Positions 8,317 to 17,300 are shown, counted from the first letter of the stretch. The stretch: 64,000 bases of DNA from an uncultured Psychroserpens sp. (GCF_947503375.1 NZ_CANNDQ010000002.1:521182-585181); one strand, 5' to 3'. A program made the numbers and translations. The notes: generated by a model from the sequence alone, not told the origin.

Positions 8317-8442
8317 ATGGGAAAAGGAGACAAAAAAACCAAAAGAGGAAAAATTAATAGAGGTACTTTTGGAGCAAGACGACCACGCATAAAAAAACGC
8401 CCTAAAACTGAAGATAAGATCAACCCAAATAAAAAAGGCTAA
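8317..8442 (+). CDS. thx: 30S ribosomal protein THX (bTHX family)
   Basis: A very small, strongly basic protein of 41 residues starting MGKGDKKTKRGKINRGTFGA and followed by RRPRIKKRPK. This N-terminal sequence is the hallmark of the THX peptide that Bacteroidota carry; in Thermus the homologue fills a cavity in the head of the 30S subunit and stabilises 16S rRNA contacts. The reading frame runs ATG 8317 to TAA 8442. It is easily missed because of its length. It lies divergent from the TPR/UDG pair and convergent with yaaA, whose stop codon is 1 base away. Confidence 0.93.
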   Translation: MGKGDKKTKRGKINRGTFGARRPRIKKRPKTEDKINPNKKG

Positions 8443-8443
8443 T

Positions 8444-9202
8444 CTATCTCGTAAACACTAACTCAGTATCTGTTGAGAGTGGTTGACTAAAGCCATAGCC
8501 TTCATAGTTGAATGCCTTTAAACCCTCAACGGTATTGATATCATTATCAATTACATAACGTGCCATGTAACCTCTGGCCAACTTTGCAAAGGTCATAATT
8601 GTTTTATATTCGCCGTTTTTTAAATCTTTAAAATTAGCAGTTATTACTGGTACTTTTAATAATTTGGGGTTTACAGCCTTAAAATATTCGTTACTTGCCA
8701 AGTTTAAAAACAATTCATCTTCATTAAGCTCGTCATTAAGTGCATTTGTAATTTTTTTTCTCCAAAATTCATAGAGATTTTTGTTCTTCCCTACGGGAAA
8801 TTTTGTTCCCATTTCTAAACGGTATGGCTGGATTAGATCTAATGGTCTTAATATTCCATAAAGACCAGAAATGATTCTTACCTTATCTTGAAGTATATCT
8901 AACTTACTAATATCAATCTTATAGGCCTCTAAACCTCTATACACATCTCCACTGAAAGCATAAATGGCTGGTCTAGAATTTTCTTTAGTGAATGGTAATG
9001 CCCATTCTTGATTACGCTGGTAGTTCAACTGACCAAGATTATCAGAAATACTCATTAACTTTGATAAGCTTTTTGCCGATTTCTTCTTCAATAACTTATT
9101 CAAGCGCTCAGACTCTGACAAAAATTGTGGTTCAGAAGCTTTGCTCGTTGGTAATTTACTTTCAAAATCAAGTGATTTTGCTGGAGACAGTACTAATTTC
9201 AT
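8444..9202 (-). CDS. yaaA: Peroxide stress protein YaaA
   Basis: A 252-residue cytosolic protein of the YaaA/DUF328 family. It begins MKLVLSPAKSLDFESKLPTS and contains YVFSGDVYRG-like FSGDVYRGLEA, RIISGLYGILRPLDLIQPYR and TFAKLARGYMARY, all family blocks. In E. coli YaaA lowers free intracellular iron during peroxide stress, protecting DNA and protein; structural work suggests a DNA-binding fold. The length matches the family. It ends 1 base from the convergent thx gene, so the two share almost no intergenic space. Confidence 0.95.
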   Translation of the reverse strand: MKLVLSPAKSLDFESKLPTSKASEPQFLSESERLNKLLKKKSAKSLSKLMSISDNLGQLNYQRNQEWALPFTKENSRPAIYAFSGDVYRGLEAYKIDISKLDILQDKVRIISGLYGILRPLDLIQPYRLEMGTKFPVGKNKNLYEFWRKKITNALNDELNEDELFLNLASNEYFKAVNPKLLKVPVITANFKDLKNGEYKTIMTFAKLARGYMARYVIDNDINTVEGLKAFNYEGYGFSQPLSTDTELVFTR

Positions 9203-9303
9203 AAAACATAACTTTACTCAAAGTTACAATTACCTTTACTAAAATTCAAGGTTAGATTTTTATAATTTCAATACTGCAATAAATAGAATGAATACTTATA
9301 CTA

Positions 9304-10338
9304 CTAATCTTGGTGTTTAACATAATTACGCCATTTTTCAATACATTCATACATGTCTTCTGGTATAGGCGAATCAAAACTCATGGCTTTACCTGTAGTT
9401 GGATGTATAAATCCCAATGTTTTTGCGTGTAGTGCTTGCCTTGGTAAGATCTTAAAACAATTTTCAACAAACTGTTTGTATTTGGTAAATGTTGTTCCTT
9501 TCAAAATACGTTCACCTCCATAACGTTCGTCATTAAAGAGTGTGTGTCCAATATGTTTCATATGTACACGTATTTGATGTGTACGACCTGTTTCTAGCTT
9601 ACAGGAAACTAAAGTCACATAACCTAGACGCTCCATTACTTTATAATGTGTTACTGCAGGTTTTCCTTTATCTTTATCATCTCCCTCAAATACGGTGTTT
9701 TGTAATCTGTTCTTTGGATGACGCCCTATATGACCTTCAACCTTGCCTTTATCTTCATCAATATTTCCCCATACCAATGCTATATATTCTCGCTCACTAG
9801 TTTTATCAAAAAACTGTTTTGAGAGATGCGTCATGGCTTTTTCGGTTTTGGCGATAACCAACAAACCACTCGTGTCTTTATCGATTCGGTGTACAAGACC
9901 TGGCCGTTCACTACTATTATTTGGTAAATTTTCAAAATGATATATCAATGCGTTGATAAGGGTTCCCGAATAGTTTCCATGTCCTGGATGCACAACCATT
10001 CCAGCTGGTTTATTAACCACTAAAAGTTGATCATCTTCATAAACTATATTTAAAGGTATATTCTCAGGCGTAAGTAAATATTCATATGGAGGATGTTCTA
10101 AAAGAACTCTAATTTTATCAAATGGTTTGACTTTGTAATTTTGTTTTACTGGTATATCGTTCACAAAAATACTCCCATCTTTTGCTGCTGCCTGAATTTT
10201 ATTTCTAGTTGCATTTTCAATACGATTCATCAAGTATTTATCAATACGTAAAGGTGCTTGTCCTTTATCGGCAACAAAAGAATGATGTTCAAATAACTCA
10301 TCGTCATTTGGTTCAGTAAAGGTGTCTGCAGTGGTCAT
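9304..10338 (-). CDS. rluD: RluA/RluD-family 23S rRNA pseudouridine synthase
   Basis: A 344-residue enzyme converting uridine to pseudouridine in large-subunit rRNA. An S4 RNA-binding domain (about 28-90: PLRIDKYLMNRIENATRNKI) precedes the catalytic domain. The signature HRIDKDTSGLLVIAKT carries catalytic Asp153. RTHQIRVHMKHIGHTLFND is a second family block. The S4-plus-catalytic layout and length fit RluD-like enzymes (U1911/1915/1917), but RluC-like specificity cannot be excluded. The next gene upstream is the PASTA protein with a 1-base gap, so the two form an operon, a conserved order in Flavobacteriaceae upstream of ddl. Confidence 0.93.
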   Translation of the reverse strand: MTTADTFTEPNDDELFEHHSFVADKGQAPLRIDKYLMNRIENATRNKIQAAAKDGSIFVNDIPVKQNYKVKPFDKIRVLLEHPPYEYLLTPENIPLNIVYEDDQLLVVNKPAGMVVHPGHGNYSGTLINALIYHFENLPNNSSERPGLVHRIDKDTSGLLVIAKTEKAMTHLSKQFFDKTSEREYIALVWGNIDEDKGKVEGHIGRHPKNRLQNTVFEGDDKDKGKPAVTHYKVMERLGYVTLVSCKLETGRTHQIRVHMKHIGHTLFNDERYGGERILKGTTFTKYKQFVENCFKILPRQALHAKTLGFIHPTTGKAMSFDSPIPEDMYECIEKWRNYVKHQD

Positions 10339-10339
10339 T

Positions 10340-10888
10340 TTAGTTTCCGTTTCCTAAAATCAAATCTATTTTAGAAGTTAAAGGCAACATATCTCCAGCG
10401 TTAATAGTTTTTCCTTTATTACTTATAGATATAACTTGATCTTTTCCAATATCATCAACATAACTTATGCTTCCCACCTCAAAGCCAAGTGCTTCTAATG
10501 TTGGCTTTGCTTGTCTATAGGTTCGTCTCACAATATCTGGTACTGCTACTTTTCTGTAACCAGAAGGGTTTAAAATTAAATAAACTTTACGGTCTTCTTT
10601 AACTTGACTACCTGCCAAAGGATATTGCTCTATGACCGAATACTTTGGATATTTAGGATTAAAGTTAGCTGAGTCTTGAATTTCCATAACCAGACTATTG
10701 TCTTTCAATTCTATTTTAACAGTTTCAACAGTCTTTCCTTTAAGGTCAGGAACAGTAACAAATTCACCATGATTAGTGGTGCTTTTGAGCCATTGCATCA
10801 TTAAAAACCCAAGAACTAATAAGGCTACGATTGCTAAAGCTAATTGCTTTAAAAATATTTTACTTCTTATAAATTTTATAAAACTCAT
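10340..10888 (-). CDS. Membrane-anchored PASTA domain protein
   Basis: A 182-residue protein with a short basic cytosolic tail, one transmembrane helix (about 12-33) and two extracytoplasmic PASTA domains: about 43-108 (VTVPDLKGKTVETVKIELKD) and about 113-178 (VAVPDIVRRTYRQAKPTLEA). PASTA domains bind muropeptides or beta-lactam-like ligands in penicillin-binding proteins and Ser/Thr kinases; here there is no kinase or transpeptidase. The gene lies in an operon with the pseudouridine synthase and is divergent from ddl, a peptidoglycan precursor gene, which fits a cell-wall link. Function is inferred. Confidence 0.9.
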   Translation of the reverse strand: MSFIKFIRSKIFLKQLALAIVALLVLGFLMMQWLKSTTNHGEFVTVPDLKGKTVETVKIELKDNSLVMEIQDSANFNPKYPKYSVIEQYPLAGSQVKEDRKVYLILNPSGYRKVAVPDIVRRTYRQAKPTLEALGFEVGSISYVDDIGKDQVISISNKGKTINAGDMLPLTSKIDLILGNGN

Positions 10889-11037
10889 TTACTAATTTTA
10901 TATGTTGACAAATATATAAAAACGAAAGGGTTTTTACTTATGGGTTTATTTGTATTTTAGCTTAACTGATAATTCTTAAGTTTTATTATAACTTCAGGTT
11001 GTTAATTAATACAACACCTGTTTTGTAAAAAATTTAT

Positions 11038-12012
11038 ATGAAAAAAAATATCGCCATCATTATGGGAGGCTATTCAAGCGAGTATGACATCTCCTTGAAA
11101 AGTGGTCAAGTCGTTTATGAAACACTCGATAAAAACAAGTACAATGCATATCGCATACACATTTTTAAGCGTAAGTGGGTTTTTGTAAATGATTTTGACG
11201 AAGAATTTCCAATAGATAAAAATGATTTCTCTGTTCTAGTCAACGAAACCAAAATTACATTTGATTGTGTATTTAATGCCATACATGGCTCGCCTGGAGA
11301 AGATGGTTTTATGCAAGGTTATTTTGAACTTTTAGAGCTTCCGCATACAAGTTGCAGTATGTATCAAGCCGCATTAACCTTTAATAAACGTGATTGTTTA
11401 AGTGCATTAAAACCCTATGGAATAAAAACTGCCGAGTCTTTCTTTGTGAATCTTGGAGATCAAGTTGATGAGGATGAAGTTATAAAAAAAGTTGGGCTAC
11501 CATGTTTTGTAAAAGCAAATAGAGCAGGCAGTAGTTTTGGCATAACTAAAGTTTATGAAAAAGAAGATATTCATAATGCTTTAGATGTAGCTTTTAAAGA
11601 AGATGACGAAGTTATTATTGAGTCATATTTAGATGGCACTGAGGTGTCGGTTGGTGTCATTACCTACAATGGTAAAATTACGGTATTACCTATTACAGAA
11701 ATCGTAAGTAACAATGATTTTTTTGATTACAAAGCCAAATATTTAGGTGAGTCTCAAGAAATAACTCCAGCAAGACTTGATGAAGCTCAAGCAAAAAGAG
11801 TGCGTGTAATAGCTAAAAAAATATACAGAGTCTTGCGTTTAACCGGTTTTAGTAGAAGTGAATTCATCTTTAAAGATGGTGAGCCTCATTTATTAGAGGT
11901 GAATACTGTTCCTGGTCTCACAAAAGCTAGTATTTTACCTCAGCAAGCTGCTGAAGCTGGAATTAGCTTAAGTGCATTATTTGAAAATGCCATTATTGAA
12001 GCGCTCAAATAA
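11038..12012 (+). CDS. ddl: D-alanine--D-alanine ligase
   Basis: Cytosolic ATP-grasp enzyme that joins two D-alanines for peptidoglycan. The 324-residue protein begins KKNIAIIMGGYSSEYDISLK, has the Ddl block NAIHGSPGEDGFMQGYFELL, the ATP-binding part PCFVKANRAGSSFGITKV, and the C-terminal SRSEFIFKDGEPHLLEVNTV with metal ligands, then PGLTKASILPQQAAEAG. Length and motifs are standard. An imperfect inverted repeat (about 10993-11020, CAGG...CCTG) lies in the leader. The divergent PASTA gene and downstream coaD (41-base gap) give the usual flavobacterial neighbourhood. Confidence 0.97.
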   Translation: MKKNIAIIMGGYSSEYDISLKSGQVVYETLDKNKYNAYRIHIFKRKWVFVNDFDEEFPIDKNDFSVLVNETKITFDCVFNAIHGSPGEDGFMQGYFELLELPHTSCSMYQAALTFNKRDCLSALKPYGIKTAESFFVNLGDQVDEDEVIKKVGLPCFVKANRAGSSFGITKVYEKEDIHNALDVAFKEDDEVIIESYLDGTEVSVGVITYNGKITVLPITEIVSNNDFFDYKAKYLGESQEITPARLDEAQAKRVRVIAKKIYRVLRLTGFSRSEFIFKDGEPHLLEVNTVPGLTKASILPQQAAEAGISLSALFENAIIEALK

Positions 12013-12053
12013 TTTATAATTATCTTTGATTGTTATTAGTTACAAAATAATCT

Positions 12054-12509
12054 ATGAAACGTGCAATATTTCCTGGGTCTTTTGACCCTATCACTTTAGG
12101 TCATTATGATATTATAAGGCGAAGTGTAAAGCTTTTTGATGAAGTCATTGTTGCTATTGGTATCAATTCAGATAAGACCTATATGTTCTCGCTTGGAGAA
12201 CGGCAACGTTTTATAGAAGACGCTTTTAAAGATGAACCAAAAATAAAAGTTGTTACCTATAAAGGTCTTACTGTAGACTTTTGTAAAGAAAATAATGTTC
12301 CATTTATACTAAGAGGGTTACGTAATCCTGCAGATTTTGAATTTGAAAAAGCTATAGCACACACCAATAGAGATCTAGCTCCTATTGAAACCGTTTTTTT
12401 ATTAACTGCTGCGAGTACATCCTATATTTCATCATCAATTGTAAGAGATGTCATCAGAAACAATGGCGATTATACTAAGTTGGTTCCTATGAGTGTAAGA
12501 ATTAAATAA
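12054..12509 (+). CDS. coaD: Phosphopantetheine adenylyltransferase
   Basis: Penultimate step of coenzyme A synthesis: 4'-phosphopantetheine plus ATP gives dephospho-CoA. The 151-residue protein has the nucleotidyltransferase signature SFDPITLGHYDIIRR (TLGH form of the T/HxGH motif), RGLRNPADFEFE, and the C-terminal STSYISSSIVRDVIR block. Length is typical (about 150-160). It probably shares a transcript with ddl, 41 bases upstream. Its last 8 bases overlap the 3' end of the convergent response regulator gene. Confidence 0.97.
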   Translation: MKRAIFPGSFDPITLGHYDIIRRSVKLFDEVIVAIGINSDKTYMFSLGERQRFIEDAFKDEPKIKVVTYKGLTVDFCKENNVPFILRGLRNPADFEFEKAIAHTNRDLAPIETVFLLTAASTSYISSSIVRDVIRNNGDYTKLVPMSVRIK

Positions 12510-13152
12510 GATTATTCTTTTTCGCTTTTTGCACTGCTTCAAGTTTATTATGTACTTGTAATTTACGGTAGATATTTTCAATGTGCTTTCTAACAGTACC
12601 TTTAGAAAGAATTAGATTTTCTGAGATTTGCACATAATTGAGCCCTTTACTTAAATGCTCTAAAACTTCAGTTTCTCTATTGGTAAGCTTTATATCTTCT
12701 TTATCTTTAGCATTGTCAATACTCATTGGGTTTCGTAATAATTTAAGTGTTTTTAATGCTATAGAAGGATTCATTGCTGCGCCTCCATTTAAGGTGTCTT
12801 TAATTCCATCATGAAGATCTTTGGCATTGATCTCTTTTAACAAATAGCCATCAGCTCCGGCTTTTATTGCATTGAAAATATTTTCATCGTTATCAAAAAC
12901 AGTCAACATGATAATTTTTATGTGTGGATACTTTTGCTTTACGATTTCTGTTGCTTCAATACCATTAAGCACTGGCATTTCAATATCCATTAAGATCAAA
13001 TCAAGATTATGATTACTTTCTAGCTGATTTAACAGATCTGAACCATTCATTGCTGTAAACTTTATATTAAAATCTTCAAAAAAAGATAATTTTTCAGTAA
13101 CTGCTTTAATTAGAAACGTATTATCGTCAACAATGGCAATTTTGGTTTTCAT
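12502..13152 (-). CDS. NarL/LuxR-type response regulator
   Basis: A 216-residue two-component regulator. The receiver domain (1-120) has the acidic pair DD (9-10), the phosphoacceptor Asp56 in LILMDIEMPV and the conserved Lys in GYLLKEINAKDL. A LuxR-type HTH follows (about 151-210: LTNRETEVLEHLSKGLNYVQ, then LSKGTVRKHIENIYRKL). It lies just downstream of two TPR histidine kinases and is their obvious partner. The 69-base gap upstream holds a palindrome (13201-13218) that recurs ahead of the lipoprotein gene at 19727, suggesting autoregulation and a local target. Confidence 0.95.
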   Translation of the reverse strand: MKTKIAIVDDNTFLIKAVTEKLSFFEDFNIKFTAMNGSDLLNQLESNHNLDLILMDIEMPVLNGIEATEIVKQKYPHIKIIMLTVFDNDENIFNAIKAGADGYLLKEINAKDLHDGIKDTLNGGAAMNPSIALKTLKLLRNPMSIDNAKDKEDIKLTNRETEVLEHLSKGLNYVQISENLILSKGTVRKHIENIYRKLQVHNKLEAVQKAKKNNLI

Positions 13153-13200
13153 AAGGTTAATTTTCAGAATAAAAAGTTACAATTTTATATAAAGAAAACT

Positions 13201-13218
13201 ATACGACATATGCCGTAA
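13201..13218. promoter_or_regulatory. Imperfect palindrome upstream of the response regulator
   Basis: ATACGACA-TA-TGCCGTAA reads as an 18-bp near-palindrome. It matches, with two changes in the right half and one in the spacer, the perfect palindrome ATACGACA-GA-TGTCGTAT at 19790-19807. Position, between the kinase stop and the regulator start, suits an operator. Binding by the local NarL-type regulator is inference. Confidence 0.5.
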
Positions 13219-13221
13219 TTT

Positions 13222-15102
13222 TTATTGAACTTTAATTTTTAAGTTTACAGATGTTCCTTGTCCTCTAGTAGAATTTATATCGAGATAAGCAGCAATGTCT
13301 TGTGCACGTTTCTTCATATTATGGATCCCGTTACCCATTGAAGTGGTTTCTAAATCAAATCCTTTCCCATCATCTTCTACAATAATACTAATCAATTCAT
13401 CAATACAATTGAAGTGCACTTTAATGTGATTAGCATCTGAATACTTTATAGCGTTGTTGATTGCTTCTTGAATAATCCGATAAATATTCATGCCTTGTAA
13501 AGAGGTCAATTTATAGTTTTCAACCTCAGGCGCGTTTGAGTTAAATTCATACTTAAATTGGTTAGTGGCTACATTAGCTTTATCAATAAAATTTGAAATT
13601 CGAGATTGTAAATCTTCAATTGTAATTTCACTTTTATTCATTGCCCAAATGGTATCTCTTAAATCGTAAATAGTTGTTGTTGTAAATTCACTGATACTTT
13701 TGAGTTTATCAGACAGTTTTTCAGGTAGTTTAAATCCGTATTTCAAATTATCTAGTGAGGAAATTATAAAGGTCAATTGTGCTCCAATATTATCATGTAA
13801 ATCTCTTGAGATTCTAAGTCGTTGTTCTTGAAGTCTATTTTGAGTTTCAATTTTAAGCAACGCATCTTTGAGCTCATTCTCTTTTTTTAATTGTCTGTTT
13901 TTTAATTTTTGCTGACTATAAAATAGATAACCTAACAAAGTCAATACAACGGCTAAAACAGCTAAGCCTAAAAGTTGAGTGTTCTTTTCATTCAACTCTA
14001 ATTCTTGTTCTGCTATATCGGCTCGTTGTGACAAAATCTCTTTTTCTTTCTTTTCAGTTTGGTACTCAATTTCTAACTCAGCAATTTTTTCGTTTGTTTT
14101 AATATTTAATAAGCTATCCCTAAAGGTTACAAGTTCTTTAAAATAGTCTAATGCCTTTTTATTATCTTTTTTAGCTTCGTAATATTGAGAATAGTTATGC
14201 AAAGCAGATTCAATATCGACCGCGATTTTAGATTTCTTAGCAAAATACATGGCACTATCTATGTAAGTCTTAGTATTATCAAGACGATTAACCTCTATTA
14301 AAACATTGGCTAAATTGTTATAACTTGCAGATATCCCTGCCATGTCTCCTATAGATTTTTCAATGGCTAATGATTTTCTAAAATACACTAATGCTGAATC
14401 AATCTCACTTAAATAATAGTAAACAGCACCAATATTATTAATAGATTCTGCCATACCTTTTTGGTCATTAAGGGCTTTCTCTATGTTTAATGAATATTTA
14501 AAATAGTCAAGTGCCTTTTCTAAATCACCTTCATTCGCATAAATGATTGCAATATTATTATATACTTCTGATATTCCTTTTTTATTATCAAGGCTTTCAA
14601 AGATTTCTTTAGCTTTAAGATGATATTCGATAGCTTTATCTTTTATATCATTATAACTATAAACCAATCCAATACTGTTAAACGTTGTTGCTATCTCACT
14701 TTTTAATTGTTTTGCTTGATAGATATCCAAAGCTTTTAAGTAATTGATTAATGCGTCATCGTATTTTGCCAAATTTCTATTAATGATGCCTATATTATTA
14801 TATGCTGATGCTTTTATTAAGGAATCATTGGTTTGCAGCGCTTCAGTGGATAATTTCATTGCGCTTTCAAAATTTCCTAAATCTCTATATACGATACCTA
14901 AGTTGTTTTTTGATCTAGCGATTTGAAAACTGTCGCTGTTGTCAATAGAAATTTGAAGTGCTTTTTCTAGAATCTGAATGGCTTTTTGAGGATTTTTCTT
15001 ATACAAAGCCATTGCCGAATCATTTAATTTTAATGGTTTTCCTTGTGCATTTACAAATGAATGTGTTACAATAATTAGCAACACAAAAACAAAATGTTTC
15101 AT
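13222..15102 (-). CDS. TPR sensor histidine kinase (HisKA_3 type), copy 1
   Basis: A 626-residue kinase. Signal peptide 1-20 (ending SFVNAQ), about seven periplasmic TPR units (about 30-330, repeatedly YNNIG...), coiled coil, one transmembrane helix (about 376-395) and a cytosolic kinase. The dimerisation box RISRDLHDNIGAQLTFII carries phospho-acceptor His436; the ATPase domain has VEDDGKGFDLE and GNGIHNMKKRA. The periplasmic TPRs are the likely sensor, though the signal is unknown. Its kinase half is nearly a copy of the neighbouring kinase at 15153-17096. It ends 69 bases before the response regulator gene. Confidence 0.94.
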   Translation of the reverse strand: MKHFVFVLLIIVTHSFVNAQGKPLKLNDSAMALYKKNPQKAIQILEKALQISIDNSDSFQIARSKNNLGIVYRDLGNFESAMKLSTEALQTNDSLIKASAYNNIGIINRNLAKYDDALINYLKALDIYQAKQLKSEIATTFNSIGLVYSYNDIKDKAIEYHLKAKEIFESLDNKKGISEVYNNIAIIYANEGDLEKALDYFKYSLNIEKALNDQKGMAESINNIGAVYYYLSEIDSALVYFRKSLAIEKSIGDMAGISASYNNLANVLIEVNRLDNTKTYIDSAMYFAKKSKIAVDIESALHNYSQYYEAKKDNKKALDYFKELVTFRDSLLNIKTNEKIAELEIEYQTEKKEKEILSQRADIAEQELELNEKNTQLLGLAVLAVVLTLLGYLFYSQQKLKNRQLKKENELKDALLKIETQNRLQEQRLRISRDLHDNIGAQLTFIISSLDNLKYGFKLPEKLSDKLKSISEFTTTTIYDLRDTIWAMNKSEITIEDLQSRISNFIDKANVATNQFKYEFNSNAPEVENYKLTSLQGMNIYRIIQEAINNAIKYSDANHIKVHFNCIDELISIIVEDDGKGFDLETTSMGNGIHNMKKRAQDIAAYLDINSTRGQGTSVNLKIKVQ

Positions 15103-15152
15103 GGTTTTATTTGATTAAAATGACAATAAGGTACAATTTTCTTTCAGAATTT

Positions 15153-17096
15153 TTAAACTTTCAAAATAACTTGAGTTCCTTCGTCTTCTTGAGACAGCAA
15201 TACAAGTTCTCCTCCAATATTTTTACTTCGTTTGTTCATATTGTTTAAACCACTACCTTTATTTACAGTTGATGTATGAAATCCTTTTCCATTGTCTGAA
15301 ATGACAACTTTAAGTTGATCTTTAAGTTGTGATATTCGCACCTTTATTTCGGTTGCTGAAGCATGTTTTATACTATTATGAATGGCTTCTTGAATGATAC
15401 GATGAATATTCATCCCTTCTATTGATGTTAGTGTTTTTTGCTGATCAACACCATCATCAACATTAAATGAAAATTTAATATTTCCGTCATAAATATGTGC
15501 CTTATCTATATAATTAGAAATACGTGTTTCTAGGTCTTCAAAAGTGATTTCATTTTTATTCATTGCCCAAATCGTATCACGTAATTCATAAATGGTTTCA
15601 GAGGTAAAAGCGCTAATTTTATTAAGTTTTGCAGCAAGTTTTTCATCTTTGATTTCAAATCCGTATTTCAAATTATCTATTGAAGAAATAATAAAAGTGA
15701 GTTGTGCCCCAATATTATCGTGCAAATCTCTTGAAATTCTCAAACGCTGTTCTTGCAATCTGTTTTGAGTTTCAATTTTTATAAGTGCATCTTTAAGTTC
15801 ATTCTCTTTTTGTAGTTGCTTGTTCTTTAGTTTTTGTTGGTTATAAAACAAATAACCTAAAAGTCCTAAAATTAATGCAATGCCCAATAAACCATACAAT
15901 TGATAATTTTTTTGCTGAATAGTTAATTTTTGCTCTGCCAGCTCAGCTCGCTGTACTAATATTTCTTTTTCTTTCTTCTCAGTATTATATTTGACCTCTA
16001 AATCTGCAATAGCCAATGCATTGTTCTTTGAAAAAACAGAGTCTCTTAAAGTTATAAATTTTCTATTAAGTGTCCTTCCTCTGTCAAACTCACCAAGCAT
16101 ATAATGGCTTTCAGCTGCATGAAGATATAATCTATCAGAACTCAGTTCAAATTCAGGATATTTCTCCAAAATATCGTAAGCTTTAGTTGCATAGTACAAT
16201 GCCTGTTTAGGTTGTTCTATCTCATTGTAAAGCGCCATTAAATTTGAATATGCAAATAGCAAGCCTTTTTCATCTGCTTTAAAATCTTTAGGCTTATCAA
16301 TAGCTTTTAAATACGTTTCGATGGCTAATTCAAAATTGCTATTTTCGTTATATGCGTTTGCCAAATTATCTAACAACCTGTAGTAATCTATAAGATCATT
16401 TATGCGTTCTGCAATGGCAATTCCCTTCTTAAAAGTAACTATGGCCTCATCAATTCGCCCAAGATTTTTAAGATTGATTCCTATATTGTTCAATGATCCT
16501 GCTTGACCTTTTTCAAGGTTTAATTTTTCTCTAATCTTAAGAGCCTGATTATGGTACTCTAAAGCCTTTTTATTTAAATTCATTTCCTGATAAATCAGAC
16601 CAATATTATTCAAATAGATGGCTCGCCCTTTTTCACTACCATCAATGTCATTCATTTTAAGTGCTTCAAAAAAATATTCTAAAGCTTTGTCAAACTCGCT
16701 TCGATTCCAATGGAACATTCCAAGGTTATTGATACACATGACCTCAATATTTTTAAAATCATGAGTTCTACTCAGTTTTAATGCTTTAGAGAAGTAATAG
16801 TTAGCAGAATCAGATTGGCCAGTAATATCCATATATATACCATGCGTATTTATAAGTTCTACAAGGCCAAAATTAAAGTCTTTATCTTTAGCTAGTTGCT
16901 TCCCTTCTTTAATGACTTGCAATGCTTTATCAGTATTGTTAAACACATAGCTGAATCCAATTTTGTTTAGCATTCTAATCTTTGTAGAATCGTCTTGGGT
17001 GGCTCTAGCTACAGTTAATAAACTATCAAGATTTTGTGAAAATGAGGTCGTAATGATATTAAAAAGAAGGAGACTCAGTAAAATTTTAGATTTCAT
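15153..17096 (-). CDS. TPR sensor histidine kinase (HisKA_3 type), copy 2
   Basis: A 647-residue kinase with the same plan as its neighbour: signal peptide 1-20 (MKSKILLSLLLFNIITTSFS), periplasmic TPR repeats (about 40-345), coiled coil (about 360-395), transmembrane helix (about 399-418), and the box RISRDLHDNIGAQLTFII with His459, then SDNGKGFHTS and GSGLNNMNKRSK. I chose the ATG at 17096 because it gives a clean signal peptide; the open frame continues upstream to 17279 but that part is not protein-like. A hairpin with a T run lies 10 bases before this start. The two kinases arose by tandem duplication and share one regulator gene. Confidence 0.93.
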   Translation of the reverse strand: MKSKILLSLLLFNIITTSFSQNLDSLLTVARATQDDSTKIRMLNKIGFSYVFNNTDKALQVIKEGKQLAKDKDFNFGLVELINTHGIYMDITGQSDSANYYFSKALKLSRTHDFKNIEVMCINNLGMFHWNRSEFDKALEYFFEALKMNDIDGSEKGRAIYLNNIGLIYQEMNLNKKALEYHNQALKIREKLNLEKGQAGSLNNIGINLKNLGRIDEAIVTFKKGIAIAERINDLIDYYRLLDNLANAYNENSNFELAIETYLKAIDKPKDFKADEKGLLFAYSNLMALYNEIEQPKQALYYATKAYDILEKYPEFELSSDRLYLHAAESHYMLGEFDRGRTLNRKFITLRDSVFSKNNALAIADLEVKYNTEKKEKEILVQRAELAEQKLTIQQKNYQLYGLLGIALILGLLGYLFYNQQKLKNKQLQKENELKDALIKIETQNRLQEQRLRISRDLHDNIGAQLTFIISSIDNLKYGFEIKDEKLAAKLNKISAFTSETIYELRDTIWAMNKNEITFEDLETRISNYIDKAHIYDGNIKFSFNVDDGVDQQKTLTSIEGMNIHRIIQEAIHNSIKHASATEIKVRISQLKDQLKVVISDNGKGFHTSTVNKGSGLNNMNKRSKNIGGELVLLSQEDEGTQVILKV

Positions 17097-17104
17097 ATTT
17101 GAAC

Positions 17105-17165
17105 ACAAAAAAAGCATCAGAATTGATATGCCTTTTTGGACAACAAAATTAACTGATGCTTTTTT
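17105..17165 (-). promoter_or_regulatory. Terminator-like hairpin in the leader of the second kinase gene
   Basis: Thirteen-base arms (17153-17165 and 17108-17120, core GCATCAG/CTGATGC) with a 32-base loop are followed, reading on the minus strand, by seven T and then only ten bases to the ATG at 17096. Placement just before a start codon suggests an attenuator, or the 3' end of a short leader RNA, rather than the terminator of the upstream gene, which has its own at 17241-17281. Confidence 0.45.
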
Positions 17166-17240
17166 AAAAAATTGATTAATAGCAGGAACAATATAAAACA
17201 TATTGGGTTTGAGGTATATTTTTTTCGACAAGTTGCAATT

Positions 17241-17281
17241 AAAAAAGATTAAGCGTAATCCTACAAAAATTACGCTCAATC
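17241..17281 (-). terminator. Intrinsic terminator of the beta-propeller gene
   Basis: On the minus strand, GATTGAGCGTAAT (17281-17269) pairs with ATTACGCTTAATC (17259-17247), 13 bp with one G-U pair and a 9-base loop, then six T (17246-17241). It lies 20 bases past the stop codon of the gene at 17301-19169. Confidence 0.88.
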
Positions 17282-17300
17282 ATAATCTCAACAACAAGAT

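Noticed and set aside
11038..12509. Possible resistance locus (ddl next to a PASTA protein)
   Set aside because: Ddl and PASTA are ordinary cell-wall genes in the usual flavobacterial order; no vanA-like companions.
15153..17279. Longer 708-residue reading of the second kinase starting at 17279
   Set aside because: The first 61 residues run through a hairpin/terminator-rich leader and are not protein-like; the ATG at 17096 gives a clean signal peptide matching the sister kinase.
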